DNA of 64,000 nucleotides from Allobosea psychrotolerans (lineage in GTDB: Bacteria > Pseudomonadota > Alphaproteobacteria > Rhizobiales > Beijerinckiaceae): assembly GCF_002917105.1 (NCBI RefSeq), contig NZ_PQFZ01000027.1, positions 1-64,000 on the forward strand, written 5' to 3'. This document shows positions 55,200 to 63,761 of this stretch, in pieces (position 1 is the first letter of the stretch; each line of letters opens with the position of its first letter). The notes beneath the pieces are model-generated. The model was given only the letters and a program-made list of their open reading frames with translations, did not search any database and had not been told where the DNA came from. The translations under genes were made by a program, and so were the position numbers.

Positions 55200-56000
55200 T
55201 CAGCCGAAGCGGCCGGTGACATAGTCCTGCGTCTGCTTCTTGTGCGGGTTCATGAAGATGGTGTTGGTCGGCGCGAACTCGATCACTTCGCCGAGATACA
55301 TGAAGGCGGTGTACTGCGAGATACGCGCCGCCTGCTGCATGTTGTGGGTGACGATGACGATGGTGAAATCGGTCTTGAGCTGCTCCAGAAGATCCTCGAT
55401 CTTGCCGGTCGAGATCGGATCGAGCGCCGAGGTCGGCTCGTCGAACAGGATAACCTCCGGCTTCTGCGCGATGGTGCGCGCGATGCACAGGCGCTGTTGC
55501 TGGCCGCCCGAGAGGCCCATGCCGGACATCCTGAGCTTGTCCTTGACCTCGTCCCAAAGGGCGGAGCGGCGCAGCGCGCCCTCGACGCGGTCGTCGAGTT
55601 CCGACTTCGGCGGCTTTTCATTGAGCCGGATGCCGAAGGCGACATTGTCGTAGATCGACATCGGGAAGGGCGTCGGCTTCTGGAAGACCATGCCGATGCG
55701 CGAGCGCAACTCGTTCACATCGACATCGTTGGAGATGACGTTGCGGCCGTCGAGGATGACTTCGCCGGTCGCGCGCTGCTCGGGATAGAGCGAATAGATG
55801 CGGTTGAAGACGCGCAGCAGGGTCGACTTGCCGCAGCCCGAAGGGCCGATCAGCGCCGTGACGTGGCGGTCGCGGAAATCGAGATTGATGTTCTTCAGCG
55901 CCTTGTGCTCGCCGTAGTAGAAATCGAGGTTCTTCACCGCGATCCTGACCGGGGCTTCGGCATCGAGCGTTTGGGGGCTCAGTTCCAGCGTCGAAAGCAT
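55200..56000 (-). CDS. pstB: phosphate ABC importer ATPase PstB
   Basis: A 266-residue ATPase. Walker A Gly-Pro-Ser-Gly-Cys-Gly-Lys-Ser-Thr, the signature Leu-Ser-Gly-Gly-Gln-Gln-Gln-Arg and Walker B Val-Ile-Leu-Phe-Asp-Glu-Pro are intact. PstB-specific motifs (Asn-Leu-Asp-Phe-Tyr-Tyr-Gly, Arg-Ile-Ser-Gln-Tyr-Thr-Ala-Phe) confirm the identity. Confidence 0.97.
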   Translation of the reverse strand: MLSTLELSPQTLDAEAPVRIAVKNLDFYYGEHKALKNINLDFRDRHVTALIGPSGCGKSTLLRVFNRIYSLYPEQRATGEVILDGRNVISNDVDVNELRSRIGMVFQKPTPFPMSIYDNVAFGIRLNEKPPKSELDDRVEGALRRSALWDEVKDKLRMSGMGLSGGQQQRLCIARTIAQKPEVILFDEPTSALDPISTGKIEDLLEQLKTDFTIVIVTHNMQQAARISQYTAFMYLGEVIEFAPTNTIFMNPHKKQTQDYVTGRFG

Positions 56001-56047
56001 CGACTTCTTCCTTCAGATCGAACGCGACGAGGGTTCAGGATGGCTGT

Positions 56048-56938
56048 TCACTTGCTGCCGCGCACGATACGGCGCGCGATCAGCGAGAGCAGCAGGATCG
56101 AGACGGTGATGATCAGCGAACCGGCCCAGGCGAGCTGCTGCCAGTTCTCGTAAGGGGCGGAGGCGAATTGGTAGATCGTCACCGGCAGGTTCGAGACGCC
56201 GCCCGAGAGCGTCGGCGAGAACCAGAAATTGTTGTTCAGCGCGGTGAAGATCAATGGCGCGGTTTCGCCGGCGATGCGGGCGAGCGCCAGCAGGATACCC
56301 GTGACCATGCCCGACTTTGCCGCCCGCCAGGTGACGCTGGTGATGACGACGGAGGGCGGGGCGCCGAGCGCAGCCCCGGCCTCGCGCAACGGCCCCGGAA
56401 CCAGCCGCAGCATGTCCTCGGTGGTGCGCACGATGACCGGGATGGCGATGATGCCGAGCGCGACGCCCCCGGCCCAGCCGGAATAGCCGCGGAAGGGCTC
56501 GACCAGGATGACGTAGACGAACAGGCCGATCAGGATCGAGGGTGCCGAGAGCAGGATGTCGTTGATGAAGCGGATCAGATTGGCGAGCTGCGAGCCCTTG
56601 CCATATTCGGCGAGATAGGTGCCGGCGAGCACGCCGATCGGCGTCGCCACCACGATGCCGAGGAAGGTCAGCACGATCGAGCCGACGATGGCGTTGGCAA
56701 GGCCGCCCCCTTCGGAACCGGGGCCGGGCGTGACCTGGGTGAAGGTGGCGAGCGAAAGCCCGCCGACGCCCTTCACGATCAGCATGCCGAGAATCCAGAA
56801 CAGCACGAAGATGGCGAGGAAGGTGAAGCCGGTGGCGATCAGCTTCATCGCCTTGTCGGCGGTGCGGCGCGAGGCGCGCACGCGGCCCCATTCGGCACGA
56901 GGTGTCTGGGATCCGACGGAGGGGGTCGTCATGCTCAT
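56048..56938 (-). CDS. pstA: phosphate ABC importer permease PstA
   Basis: A 296-residue permease with about six helices. PstA features include Ile-Val-Gly-Ser-Ile-Val-Leu-Thr, Ala-Pro-Ser-Ile-Leu-Ile-Gly-Leu-Phe and the EAA loop Glu-Ala-Gly-Ala-Ala-Leu-Gly-Ala-Pro-Pro. It lies 15 bp after pstC and 47 bp before pstB. Confidence 0.95.
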   Translation of the reverse strand: MSMTTPSVGSQTPRAEWGRVRASRRTADKAMKLIATGFTFLAIFVLFWILGMLIVKGVGGLSLATFTQVTPGPGSEGGGLANAIVGSIVLTFLGIVVATPIGVLAGTYLAEYGKGSQLANLIRFINDILLSAPSILIGLFVYVILVEPFRGYSGWAGGVALGIIAIPVIVRTTEDMLRLVPGPLREAGAALGAPPSVVITSVTWRAAKSGMVTGILLALARIAGETAPLIFTALNNNFWFSPTLSGGVSNLPVTIYQFASAPYENWQQLAWAGSLIITVSILLLSLIARRIVRGSK

Positions 56939-56953
56939 GATCGGCCTGCCTTA

Positions 56954-57922
56954 TCAGTAGGTCTTGACGCGCGAGACGAGGATGCGCGCGATGACGAGGA
57001 CGACGAAGGTGACGAAGAACAGGATGCAGCCGAGCGCAATCAGCGCGTTGAGCTGCAGGCCGAGCGCCTCGTTGAACTCATTGGCGATGCGCGAGGCGAT
57101 GGTCGAGCCCGGATCCAGGATCGAGGCCGAGAGCCGGTTGGCGTTGCCGACGACGAAGGTCACCGCCATGGTCTCGCCGAGCGCGCGGCCAAGGCCGAGC
57201 ATGACAGCGCCGATGATCGAGACGCCGGCCTGAGGCACCAGGACATGGCGCACGACCTCCCAGGTCGTCGCCCCGATGCCATAAGCGCTCTCGCGCAGCA
57301 CGGAGGGGATCTGCTCCAGCATGTCGCGCGTGATCGAGGCGATGAAGGGGATGATCATGAAGGCGAGGATGATGCCGGCGGTGAAGATGCCGAGCCCCGA
57401 GGGCGAGCGCGAGTAGAGCACCGTGCCGACGAGCGGCAGGCCTTCGACGATGTTGGAGAGCGGCACCTGAACATAGGCGGCGAAGAGCGGCACGAAGACG
57501 AACAGGCCCCACATGCCATAGATGATCGAGGGCACGGCGGCGAGCAACTCGATGGCGGTCGCGACCGGCTGCTTGAACCAGGGCGGGGCGAGCTGCGTCA
57601 GATAAACCGCGATGCCCAGCGAGAGCGGCACGCCGATGACGAGTGCGATCAGCGCGGTCGAGAGCGTTCCGACGATAGCCGGCCAGGCGCCGTACTGGTC
57701 GTTCTGGGTGTCCCAGACGCTGGAGGTGATGAAGCCGAAGCCGAATTCGCGGAAGGCGGGCCAGCCGCCGACGACCATCGACAGCATGATGCCGGCGAGC
57801 AGCACCAGCACGAACAGCGCGGCCAGGAAGCTGGCATTGCGGAAGACGATGTCGAACGTGCCCTTGGGGGTCTTGCGCAGCGGCGCGGCAGCAGCGGGCA
57901 TCGTCTGGGTCACGGCGGTCAT
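56954..57922 (-). CDS. pstC: phosphate ABC importer permease PstC
   Basis: A 322-residue permease. Features: Pro-Ser-Ile-Ile-Tyr-Gly-Met-Trp-Gly-Leu-Phe, Glu-Ser-Ala-Tyr-Gly-Ile-Gly-Ala-Thr-Thr-Trp in the EAA loop, and Gly-Arg-Ala-Leu-Gly-Glu-Thr-Met-Ala-Val. It is separated from pstS by 126 bp holding a hairpin. Confidence 0.95.
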   Translation of the reverse strand: MTAVTQTMPAAAAPLRKTPKGTFDIVFRNASFLAALFVLVLLAGIMLSMVVGGWPAFREFGFGFITSSVWDTQNDQYGAWPAIVGTLSTALIALVIGVPLSLGIAVYLTQLAPPWFKQPVATAIELLAAVPSIIYGMWGLFVFVPLFAAYVQVPLSNIVEGLPLVGTVLYSRSPSGLGIFTAGIILAFMIIPFIASITRDMLEQIPSVLRESAYGIGATTWEVVRHVLVPQAGVSIIGAVMLGLGRALGETMAVTFVVGNANRLSASILDPGSTIASRIANEFNEALGLQLNALIALGCILFFVTFVVLVIARILVSRVKTY

Positions 57923-58013
57923 CCGCGGGGCTCCGGTAGCGTGGGTTGTCCGTCATTCCTGGGCGGAGCGAAACGCAGGCCCGGGAAAGCCGGGGCTGCG
58001 CCTCCTGAATGAG

Positions 58014-58036
58014 ATGGCCGGGCCAGGCCCGGCCAT
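58014..58036 (-). repeat. GC hairpin between pstS and pstC
   Basis: ATGGCCGGGCC / GGCCCGGCCAT near-perfect stem, 12 bp after the pstS stop on the minus strand. It may protect the pstS mRNA or reduce read-through, giving more binding protein than permease. Same family as the hairpins between dnaK and dnaJ. Confidence 0.55.
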
Positions 58037-58048
58037 GACGGCAAGCGA

Positions 58049-59074
58049 TCAGAAGATCGGCTTGCCGGAGTTGTCGACGACGCCCTTCCAGGCAGCGCGG
58101 ACCATGTCCTTGACGTTGCCCGGCAGCGGCACGTAGTCGATGCCGGTCGCGAGCGCGTCGCCGCTCTTATAGGCCCAGTCGAAGAACTTCAGCGCGGCCT
58201 GCGCCTCTTCCGGCTTCTCGGGCTTGGCGTGGACGAGGATGAAGGTCGCCGAGGTGATCGGCCAGGCCTGCGCGCCCTTCTGATTGTTCAGCGAGATGCC
58301 GAAACCGGGAGCTTCGTTCCAGTTGGCGTTGGCGGCGGCAGCCTGGAAGGCCTTGTCGTCGGGCGCGGGATAGTTGCCGTCGGCGTTCTGGACCAGCGCA
58401 TAGGCGAGCTTGTTCTGCTTGGCATAGGCGTATTCGACATAGCCGATCGAGTTGGCGACCTGCTTGACCGAAGCGGAGACGCCCTCGTTGCCCTTGCCGC
58501 CGATGCCGACCGGCCACTGGACCGACTGGTTGGCGCCGATCTTGGTCTTCCAGTCAGGCGAGACGCGCGACAGATAATCGGTCCAGACGAAGGTCGTGCC
58601 CGAGCCGTCCGAACGATAGACCGGGTTGATGCTGGCGTCGGGCAGGGTCACGCCGGCATTGAGCGCGGCGATCTTGGGATCATTCCACTTCTTGATGTCG
58701 CCGAGATAGATTTCGGCGATGAGCTGGCCCGTGAGCTTCAGCTTGCCGGCCTCGACGCCGGCGATGTTGATCGCGGGAACGACACCGCCCATCACGGTCG
58801 GGAACTGGATCAGACCTTCCTTGGTCAGGTCCTCGCCCTTCAGCGGGGCGTCGGTGGCGCCGAAGGCGACCGTCTTGGCCTTGATCTGGCGAATGCCGCC
58901 GCCGGAGCCGATCGACTGATAGTTGAGACCGATATTGGTCTCCTTCTTATAGGCTTCAGCCCATTTGGCGTAGATCGGGAAGGGGAAGGTCGCGCCGGCG
59001 CCGGTGATGTCGGCAGCCTGGACGGCACCGGACAGACCGATCGAAGCGGCGGCGAGAATGAGAATTTTGCGCAT
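58049..59074 (-). CDS. pstS: phosphate ABC importer binding protein PstS
   Basis: About 341 residues with a signal peptide ending Val-Gln-Ala-Ala. Phosphate-binding motifs are Gly-Ala-Gly-Ala-Thr-Phe-Pro-Phe-Pro, Ser-Ile-Gly-Ser-Gly-Gly-Gly, Gly-Ala-Thr-Asp-Ala-Pro-Leu and Arg-Ser-Asp-Gly-Ser-Gly-Thr-Thr. The start at ATG 59074, with GAGG upstream, is preferred over the longer frame. First gene of pstSCAB-phoU-phoB. Confidence 0.96.
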   Translation of the reverse strand: MRKILILAAASIGLSGAVQAADITGAGATFPFPIYAKWAEAYKKETNIGLNYQSIGSGGGIRQIKAKTVAFGATDAPLKGEDLTKEGLIQFPTVMGGVVPAINIAGVEAGKLKLTGQLIAEIYLGDIKKWNDPKIAALNAGVTLPDASINPVYRSDGSGTTFVWTDYLSRVSPDWKTKIGANQSVQWPVGIGGKGNEGVSASVKQVANSIGYVEYAYAKQNKLAYALVQNADGNYPAPDDKAFQAAAANANWNEAPGFGISLNNQKGAQAWPITSATFILVHAKPEKPEEAQAALKFFDWAYKSGDALATGIDYVPLPGNVKDMVRAAWKGVVDNSGKPIF

Positions 59075-59127
59075 TGAGATGTCCTCTCTGGATCGCATGT
59101 TCAGCGGCCCCGTCAGAACACCTTCTG

Positions 59128-59146
59128 TGTGACAGACAGATGACAT
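59128..59146 (-). promoter_or_regulatory. Pho box (PhoB binding site) upstream of pstS
   Basis: On the minus strand ATGTCATCTGTCTGTCACA shows two TGTCAC/T half-sites spaced 11 bp apart, as in the consensus CTGTCATAN4CTGTCAT. It ends about 55 bp upstream of the pstS ATG. An overlapping dyad GATGACA-TCT-TGTCATC (59139-59155) could be a second half-site set in opposite orientation. Confidence 0.85.
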
Positions 59147-59155
59147 CTTGTCATC

Positions 59156-59423
59156 AAAGCCGTCACAAACGATTCAGAGCGCCCAACATTCGCGCCGCGA
59201 TCGGCAAGACGGCACCTGTCCGCACACCGTTTGGCGGCTCATGCACGCCGGCACGATATTGCTGGAACCGCTCTGCCGTCACAAGCCGCGACAGGTGCTC
59301 GCAGCGCGGCAAGTGCGGCAGCTTCACACCGACCCGAAAAAGCACCTGCTCATGCTGGCGCATCGACAGCGTTTGCCGCTCGCGGCGGTCACATGACAAT
59401 GCCGCGGCCGCAAGGATCTCCGC
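59156..59423. other. intergenic stretch with no recognised gene
   Basis: The 268 bp between the Pho-box region and the chemoreceptor-like gene stop hold no ORF I can support. GC skew and composition are ordinary. No terminator-like hairpin with a T-run was found for the che operon here. Confidence 0.5.
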
Positions 59424-61166
59424 TCAGAAGATGAATTCGTCCAGCGCATCCGCGGGCGCCGCAGCGACGGCGGCCGCCGCTTCCTGATCCGGAATACCGC
59501 ACTCAGCCATCACCGCCTTATGGATCGCGCGCTCGGCAGCCATGGTGTAGCTCGGCCAGACATGCTGCTGGAACAGGTCGCGCAGGCAGGCCACCGCCCC
59601 CTGATCGAGCTCCTCATCCGCCGCGGAACGGGCGAGTTCGTCGGCCGCGGAGGCGATCAGATCGCTCATCGCGCCGGCATTGGAGAAGGACAGCCTCGCC
59701 TCGGCAAGAACGGTACAGAAACCGCCGCCCTCCCGCGTCAACTGATCGAGCGTCGCGCCAAGACGATCGCCCGTCTGGCGCATGGCGGACAGCGAACCGC
59801 GCATCGCCTGATCGAGCGCGGCGAAATGAGCGGCATCGAGCCTGCCATCGCCTTTGAGGCCAGCCGCGGCGACCTGCATCCGCGCAAAGGTCGGCGCCAG
59901 CCGATCGGCGTCGCCGGCGATCTGGTCAGCGGCGAGTTTCAGCTCCTGGGCGATGACGACGAGGCTGCGCCCACCCGTGCCGACACGGGCCGCGCGCAGG
60001 CCCGCATTCATGCCGATGAGCACGATGCTGGTCACGGTGTCGGCCAGATTGGCGACCGTCTGCTGGCAGGTTTCGAGCACTGTCGCGAGGACCTCAGTGA
60101 CGCGATCGACCCCGGAACGCGCCCGATCGCATTTGCCGAGCAGATCGGAGGCCTGCGCCAGATCGGCTTCGAGATCGGAAAGGAAGGAGGCGGAGCTGGC
60201 ACCGTCCCCCTGATACAGCGAACGCACGAGGTCGAGCAGGCCGACCGTGTCGCCGGCGAGCAGCGCCAGCGCCGCCTCGATCGCCTCGGCATCGCCGCCG
60301 AGCGTGGCCGCGCTCTCCCGAAGCTGAGCCGACTGCAGGCGGCGCAGCGCCAGAATGCCCGCCCGTCTTTCGCCTTCGCTCAATCCGGCGCCAATGCCTG
60401 TCCCCTCCGTGAGCGTGCCGACCAGCCGCAGGGCCGCGAGCGCATGCTCGAGCCGCTGCCTGATGCTGTCGCCTGATTGCAAGGCGATGATCGCGCCACC
60501 GGCCGCGGCCGCGATCCTGCCGGAATGGGCCGCGGCATCATGCGTCAGCGCGACGCTGCGTTGCTGGCGCTCCGCCACGATGGCAAGCGTCTGCTCCAGA
60601 TTGGTCGCCAGGTCCGCGAGAGCGTGGCCGTAATGTCCGTCGAAATCGCGCTGCGCCGCGAGCGCCGAGCCGAGCAGGCTGCCCAGGCGTTCATAATCGC
60701 GGGCGCAAGCCTGGATGGTGCGCTGCGCCTGCGTCGTCAATGTCATGATCTCGCTGGTGAAGTCACCGAAATCGCGCCCCGCGGCCTGGATCGAAACGGC
60801 CTCGATGCGGGCGCTGCGGGCGAGGATCGTGATCAAGCGCATATGGTCGAGCAGGCGATCCAGCGCCTGGGATGCCGCGTTGCCATGCGTCGCCAGCTCG
60901 CGCAACGTCGCCGTCTCGCCCTGAAGGCCGTCGTTGATCGCTCGCAACTCGCCAGCGAGCCCGGCCAGGGCCGCGCCAGCCTGGGCGATCTCGCTGCCGG
61001 CCAGTTCGCTCGACAAGGTCGACAGCCGCTCCTTCAAGGTCTCGAACAGGCTGAGGCCCTCGCCAAGCTGGCTACCTGCACGCGCAAATGTCTGGTCGAT
61101 CTCCCGCGCGCTCGTCTCGAGCGAATGGATCAGCCTCGGCAGGCCCGCACCGTCCTTGATGACCAT
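59424..61166 (-). CDS. soluble chemoreceptor-like (MCP-related) protein
   Basis: About 580 residues, entirely helical, with no membrane segment or signal peptide. Near residue 400 there is a degenerate MCP signalling-tip sequence (Val-Leu-Ile-Gly-Met-Asn-Ala-Gly-Leu-Arg-Ala-Ala-Arg, then Val-Val-Ile-Ala-Gln-Glu-Leu-Lys), and near 120-150 a second, related one (Ala-Arg-Ser-Ala-Arg-Ile-Glu-Ala-Val-Ser-Ile-Gln-Ala, then Asp-Phe-Gly-Asp-Phe). Standard receptors have Asn-Leu-Leu-Ala-Leu-Asn-Ala-Ala-Ile-Glu-Ala-Ala. It lies 39 bp after cheB and ends the operon. It could be a cytoplasmic receptor or a scaffold. I start at ATG 61166; GTG 61169 and a TTG at 61193 are alternatives. Confidence 0.75.
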   Translation of the reverse strand: MVIKDGAGLPRLIHSLETSAREIDQTFARAGSQLGEGLSLFETLKERLSTLSSELAGSEIAQAGAALAGLAGELRAINDGLQGETATLRELATHGNAASQALDRLLDHMRLITILARSARIEAVSIQAAGRDFGDFTSEIMTLTTQAQRTIQACARDYERLGSLLGSALAAQRDFDGHYGHALADLATNLEQTLAIVAERQQRSVALTHDAAAHSGRIAAAAGGAIIALQSGDSIRQRLEHALAALRLVGTLTEGTGIGAGLSEGERRAGILALRRLQSAQLRESAATLGGDAEAIEAALALLAGDTVGLLDLVRSLYQGDGASSASFLSDLEADLAQASDLLGKCDRARSGVDRVTEVLATVLETCQQTVANLADTVTSIVLIGMNAGLRAARVGTGGRSLVVIAQELKLAADQIAGDADRLAPTFARMQVAAAGLKGDGRLDAAHFAALDQAMRGSLSAMRQTGDRLGATLDQLTREGGGFCTVLAEARLSFSNAGAMSDLIASAADELARSAADEELDQGAVACLRDLFQQHVWPSYTMAAERAIHKAVMAECGIPDQEAAAAVAAAPADALDEFIF

Positions 61167-61205
61167 CACGCACTCAACCCCAACCCAATCCAATCCAAAA
61201 CTGAT

Positions 61206-62312
61206 TCAAGCGCTGCGCGCGGTCTCGGCGACGCCGGACAGGCCCGATTGCGGCCATGCCATGATCTCCTGCGGCACCCGCGAGAGCTTGACGATGCGCT
61301 CGGCCGCGCCGAGATCGATCGCTTCCTTGGGCATGCCGAAGACGACGCAACTCTCCTCGTCCTGCGCCAAGGTCCTGGCGCCGGCCTTGCGCATTTCGAG
61401 CAGGCCGCGCGCGCCGTCATCGCCCATGCCGGTCATGATCAGGCCGAGCGCGTTGGCACCGGCATATTGCGCTGCGGAACGGAAGAGCACATCGACCGAG
61501 GGACGATGGCGCGAGACGGGCGGGCCGTCCTTGATGGCGACGCGATACTGCGTGCCGGCGCGCTGCAGCAGCATGTGCCGGTTGCCCGGCGCGATCAGGA
61601 CGCGGCCGGTGGAGACCTCGTCGCCATCCTCGGCCTCCTTCACCTCCATGGCGCAGATGCCGTTGAGGCGGTTGGCGAAGGCAAGCGTGAACTTCTCGGG
61701 CATGTGCTGGACCACGGCCATGCCGGGGCAATTCGCCGGCAGCTGCTGCAGGACCTCGCGCAGCGTCTCCGTGCCGCCCGTCGAAATCCCGATGCAGATG
61801 ATGCGATCGGTCGCATGGCGCACGCGCCCCGGCACCGGCGGCGGCATCATGACGTCGGCGGTGAGCTTCTTCTCAATCTGCATGCGCGCCTCGCGCGGCC
61901 GCAAACGAGCCTGCGCCGCCGCCCGCACGGCATGGCGCAAGCGATCGGCGGTCTCCATCAAGGCGTTGCGCGTGTCGATCCGCGGCTTGGGCAGGACGTC
62001 GACCGCACCGGCCTCAAGCGCATCGAACAGCGCCTTGGAACCGGCCTCGGTCAAGGTGGAGCAGATGATCACGGGGATCGGCCGCTGCGCCATGATCTTG
62101 CGCAGGAAGGTCAGGCCGTCCATGCCCGGCATCTCGATATCGAGGATCATGACGTCGGGGAGTTCGGTCTGCAGGCGGCGCGCAGCGGCGAAGGCGTCGG
62201 CCGCCGTCCCCATCACCTCGATGCCGGGTTCCTCGCTCAGGATCGTGCTGAGGACCTGGCGCACGGAGGCAGAATCATCGACGATGAGGACGCGGATGGG
62301 CTTGCGGGTCAT
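61206..62312 (-). CDS. cheB: chemotaxis protein-glutamate methylesterase CheB
   Basis: A 368-residue two-domain enzyme. The CheY-like receiver has Asp58 in Met-Ile-Leu-Asp-Ile-Glu-Met-Pro-Gly. The catalytic domain has the nucleophile Ser in Ile-Gly-Ile-Ser-Thr-Gly-Gly-Thr-Glu, the His in Val-Val-Gln-His-Met-Pro, and Thr-Gly-Met-Gly-Asp-Asp-Gly-Ala-Arg-Gly. It removes methyl groups from chemoreceptors and acts with CheR. It overlaps the cheR stop by four bases. Confidence 0.95.
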   Translation of the reverse strand: MTRKPIRVLIVDDSASVRQVLSTILSEEPGIEVMGTAADAFAAARRLQTELPDVMILDIEMPGMDGLTFLRKIMAQRPIPVIICSTLTEAGSKALFDALEAGAVDVLPKPRIDTRNALMETADRLRHAVRAAAQARLRPREARMQIEKKLTADVMMPPPVPGRVRHATDRIICIGISTGGTETLREVLQQLPANCPGMAVVQHMPEKFTLAFANRLNGICAMEVKEAEDGDEVSTGRVLIAPGNRHMLLQRAGTQYRVAIKDGPPVSRHRPSVDVLFRSAAQYAGANALGLIMTGMGDDGARGLLEMRKAGARTLAQDEESCVVFGMPKEAIDLGAAERIVKLSRVPQEIMAWPQSGLSGVAETARSA

Positions 62313-63193
62313 GCTGCAATCCTCCTGGCGACGGCCTGAGCGACCTGATAGGTCGTGGGCGCCACGGATTGCAGCCCGGGAACGCCGCTGCCGGCCATCG
62401 ATTCCGAATGGCCGAGCATGAGATAGCCGCCCGGGCGCAGGTGCGACACCAGGCGAGCGATCACGGCCTGCTGCGTCGGTTTGTCGAAATAGATCAGCAC
62501 ATTGCGGCAGAAGATCACATCGACGTCGCGGTCGAACGGATAGCTCTCGTCCATCAGGTTGAGCCGCTCGAAGTTGACGGTGCGACGCAGCTCGGGCGCG
62601 ATCCTCACGACATCCTCGCGCGGATTCTTCGCCCGCATCAGATAGCGCTGCTGCATGGCCGCGGGAACAGGAGCGACGAACTCGCGCGGATAGATCGCCG
62701 TGCGCGCATCGCGCAGCACCTCGGTCGAGATATCGGTGCCGAGAATCGAGAAGCGCAGTGGCTTGCCTGCATTGACCAGATCCTGCAGCACCATCGCCAT
62801 CGTGTAAGCCTCCGCCCCGGTAGAGCAGGCTGCACTCCAGATCTTAAGATTGAGCGGTCGCTCCCCGCGCTGGCGGGCGAGCTGTGGCACCGCGACGTCG
62901 CGCAGGAATTCGAAATGGCTGGGCTCGCGAAAGAAGTCGGTCTTGTTCGTGGTGACGCAGTCGATGAGATTGACCAGCTCGGCGTCGAGCCCGTTCTTCT
63001 TGAACAGCAGATCGCCATAGGCCGTCAGGTTGGCGAGACCGAGCGCGCGCAGACGCTTGCGCAGGCGCCCCTCCACCATCGTCCGCTTCGTCTGCGGCAG
63101 CTTGATGCCGACGCGCGTCTCGATGACCTCGGCAATTGCGGCGAAATGCCTGTCGTTGAGGCGGTCGAAAGCTTCGGGATGCGGCTGCTTCAT
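62309..63193 (-). CDS. cheR: chemotaxis methyltransferase CheR
   Basis: A 294-residue SAM-dependent methyltransferase. The N-terminal CheR domain is followed by the SAM-binding motif Trp-Ser-Ala-Ala-Cys-Ser-Thr-Gly-Ala-Glu-Ala-Tyr-Thr and Asp-Val-Ile-Phe-Cys-Arg-Asn-Val-Leu-Ile-Tyr-Phe-Asp. It methylates chemoreceptor glutamates. It is 3 bp after cheW and shares ATGA with cheB. Confidence 0.95.
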   Translation of the reverse strand: MKQPHPEAFDRLNDRHFAAIAEVIETRVGIKLPQTKRTMVEGRLRKRLRALGLANLTAYGDLLFKKNGLDAELVNLIDCVTTNKTDFFREPSHFEFLRDVAVPQLARQRGERPLNLKIWSAACSTGAEAYTMAMVLQDLVNAGKPLRFSILGTDISTEVLRDARTAIYPREFVAPVPAAMQQRYLMRAKNPREDVVRIAPELRRTVNFERLNLMDESYPFDRDVDVIFCRNVLIYFDKPTQQAVIARLVSHLRPGGYLMLGHSESMAGSGVPGLQSVAPTTYQVAQAVARRIAA

Positions 63194-63196
63194 CGG

Positions 63197-63679
63197 TCAG
63201 GCGGCCTCTTCGGCGGATGACGCAGCGAAGCCGGGCAGATCGTCGCTCGCCATCAGCCGTTCGAGATCGAACACGACGATGAAGGCCTCGCCCTTGCGTC
63301 CGATGCCGGCGATGTAGCTCGATTTCCAGCGGCCGCCGACATCGGGGGCGGCTTCCGTCTGGTCGGCGTCGAGCCCGGTCACCTCGAAGACGCGATCGGC
63401 GACGAAGCCCACGCCCATCGTACGGCCCTTGACGGGCACGTCCAGGATGATGATGCGGGTGGCGTCCGTCGGCTCGGCGCGCGGCAGTCCGAGCTTGGTG
63501 CGCAGATCGACGATGGGATAGCCGGCGCCACGCACGTCGATCATGCCCAGCAGGAAATCGGGGGCATGGGGCAACTTCGAGATCGGCCGCATGTCGAGGA
63601 TTTCCCGGACGTTACGGATGTCGATGCCGAACAGTTCCTTGTCTATGCCGAGCGTCAGATATTGGGCGGTATCAGCCAT
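63197..63679 (-). CDS. cheW: chemotaxis coupling protein CheW
   Basis: About 160 residues. It has the CheW features Phe-Gly-Ile-Asp-Ile-Arg-Asn-Val-Arg-Glu-Ile, Met-Ile-Asp-Val-Arg-Gly-Ala-Gly-Tyr-Pro-Ile-Val-Asp-Leu-Arg and Gly-Val-Gly-Phe-Val-Ala-Asp-Arg-Val. ATG 63679 with AAGAGG upstream is preferred to the longer frame. It couples receptors to CheA, which is not in the window. Confidence 0.94.
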   Translation of the reverse strand: MADTAQYLTLGIDKELFGIDIRNVREILDMRPISKLPHAPDFLLGMIDVRGAGYPIVDLRTKLGLPRAEPTDATRIIILDVPVKGRTMGVGFVADRVFEVTGLDADQTEAAPDVGGRWKSSYIAGIGRKGEAFIVVFDLERLMASDDLPGFAASSAEEAA

Positions 63680-63761
63680 GATGACCTCTTGGGAAATGCA
63701 GAAATGAGAGGGACCGGCAGCCGCCCGGCCCCGCGACTGGCGGAGCCGGGCCTCAGCCTCG

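Noticed and set aside
56168..58012. 614-codon plus-strand frame opposite pstA/pstC
   Set aside because: Asp/Glu/Arg/His-rich antisense translation of two clear permease genes.
60477..62339. 620-codon plus-strand frame opposite cheB and the chemoreceptor-like gene
   Set aside because: Antisense to cheB, whose active-site motifs are intact; no domain on this strand.
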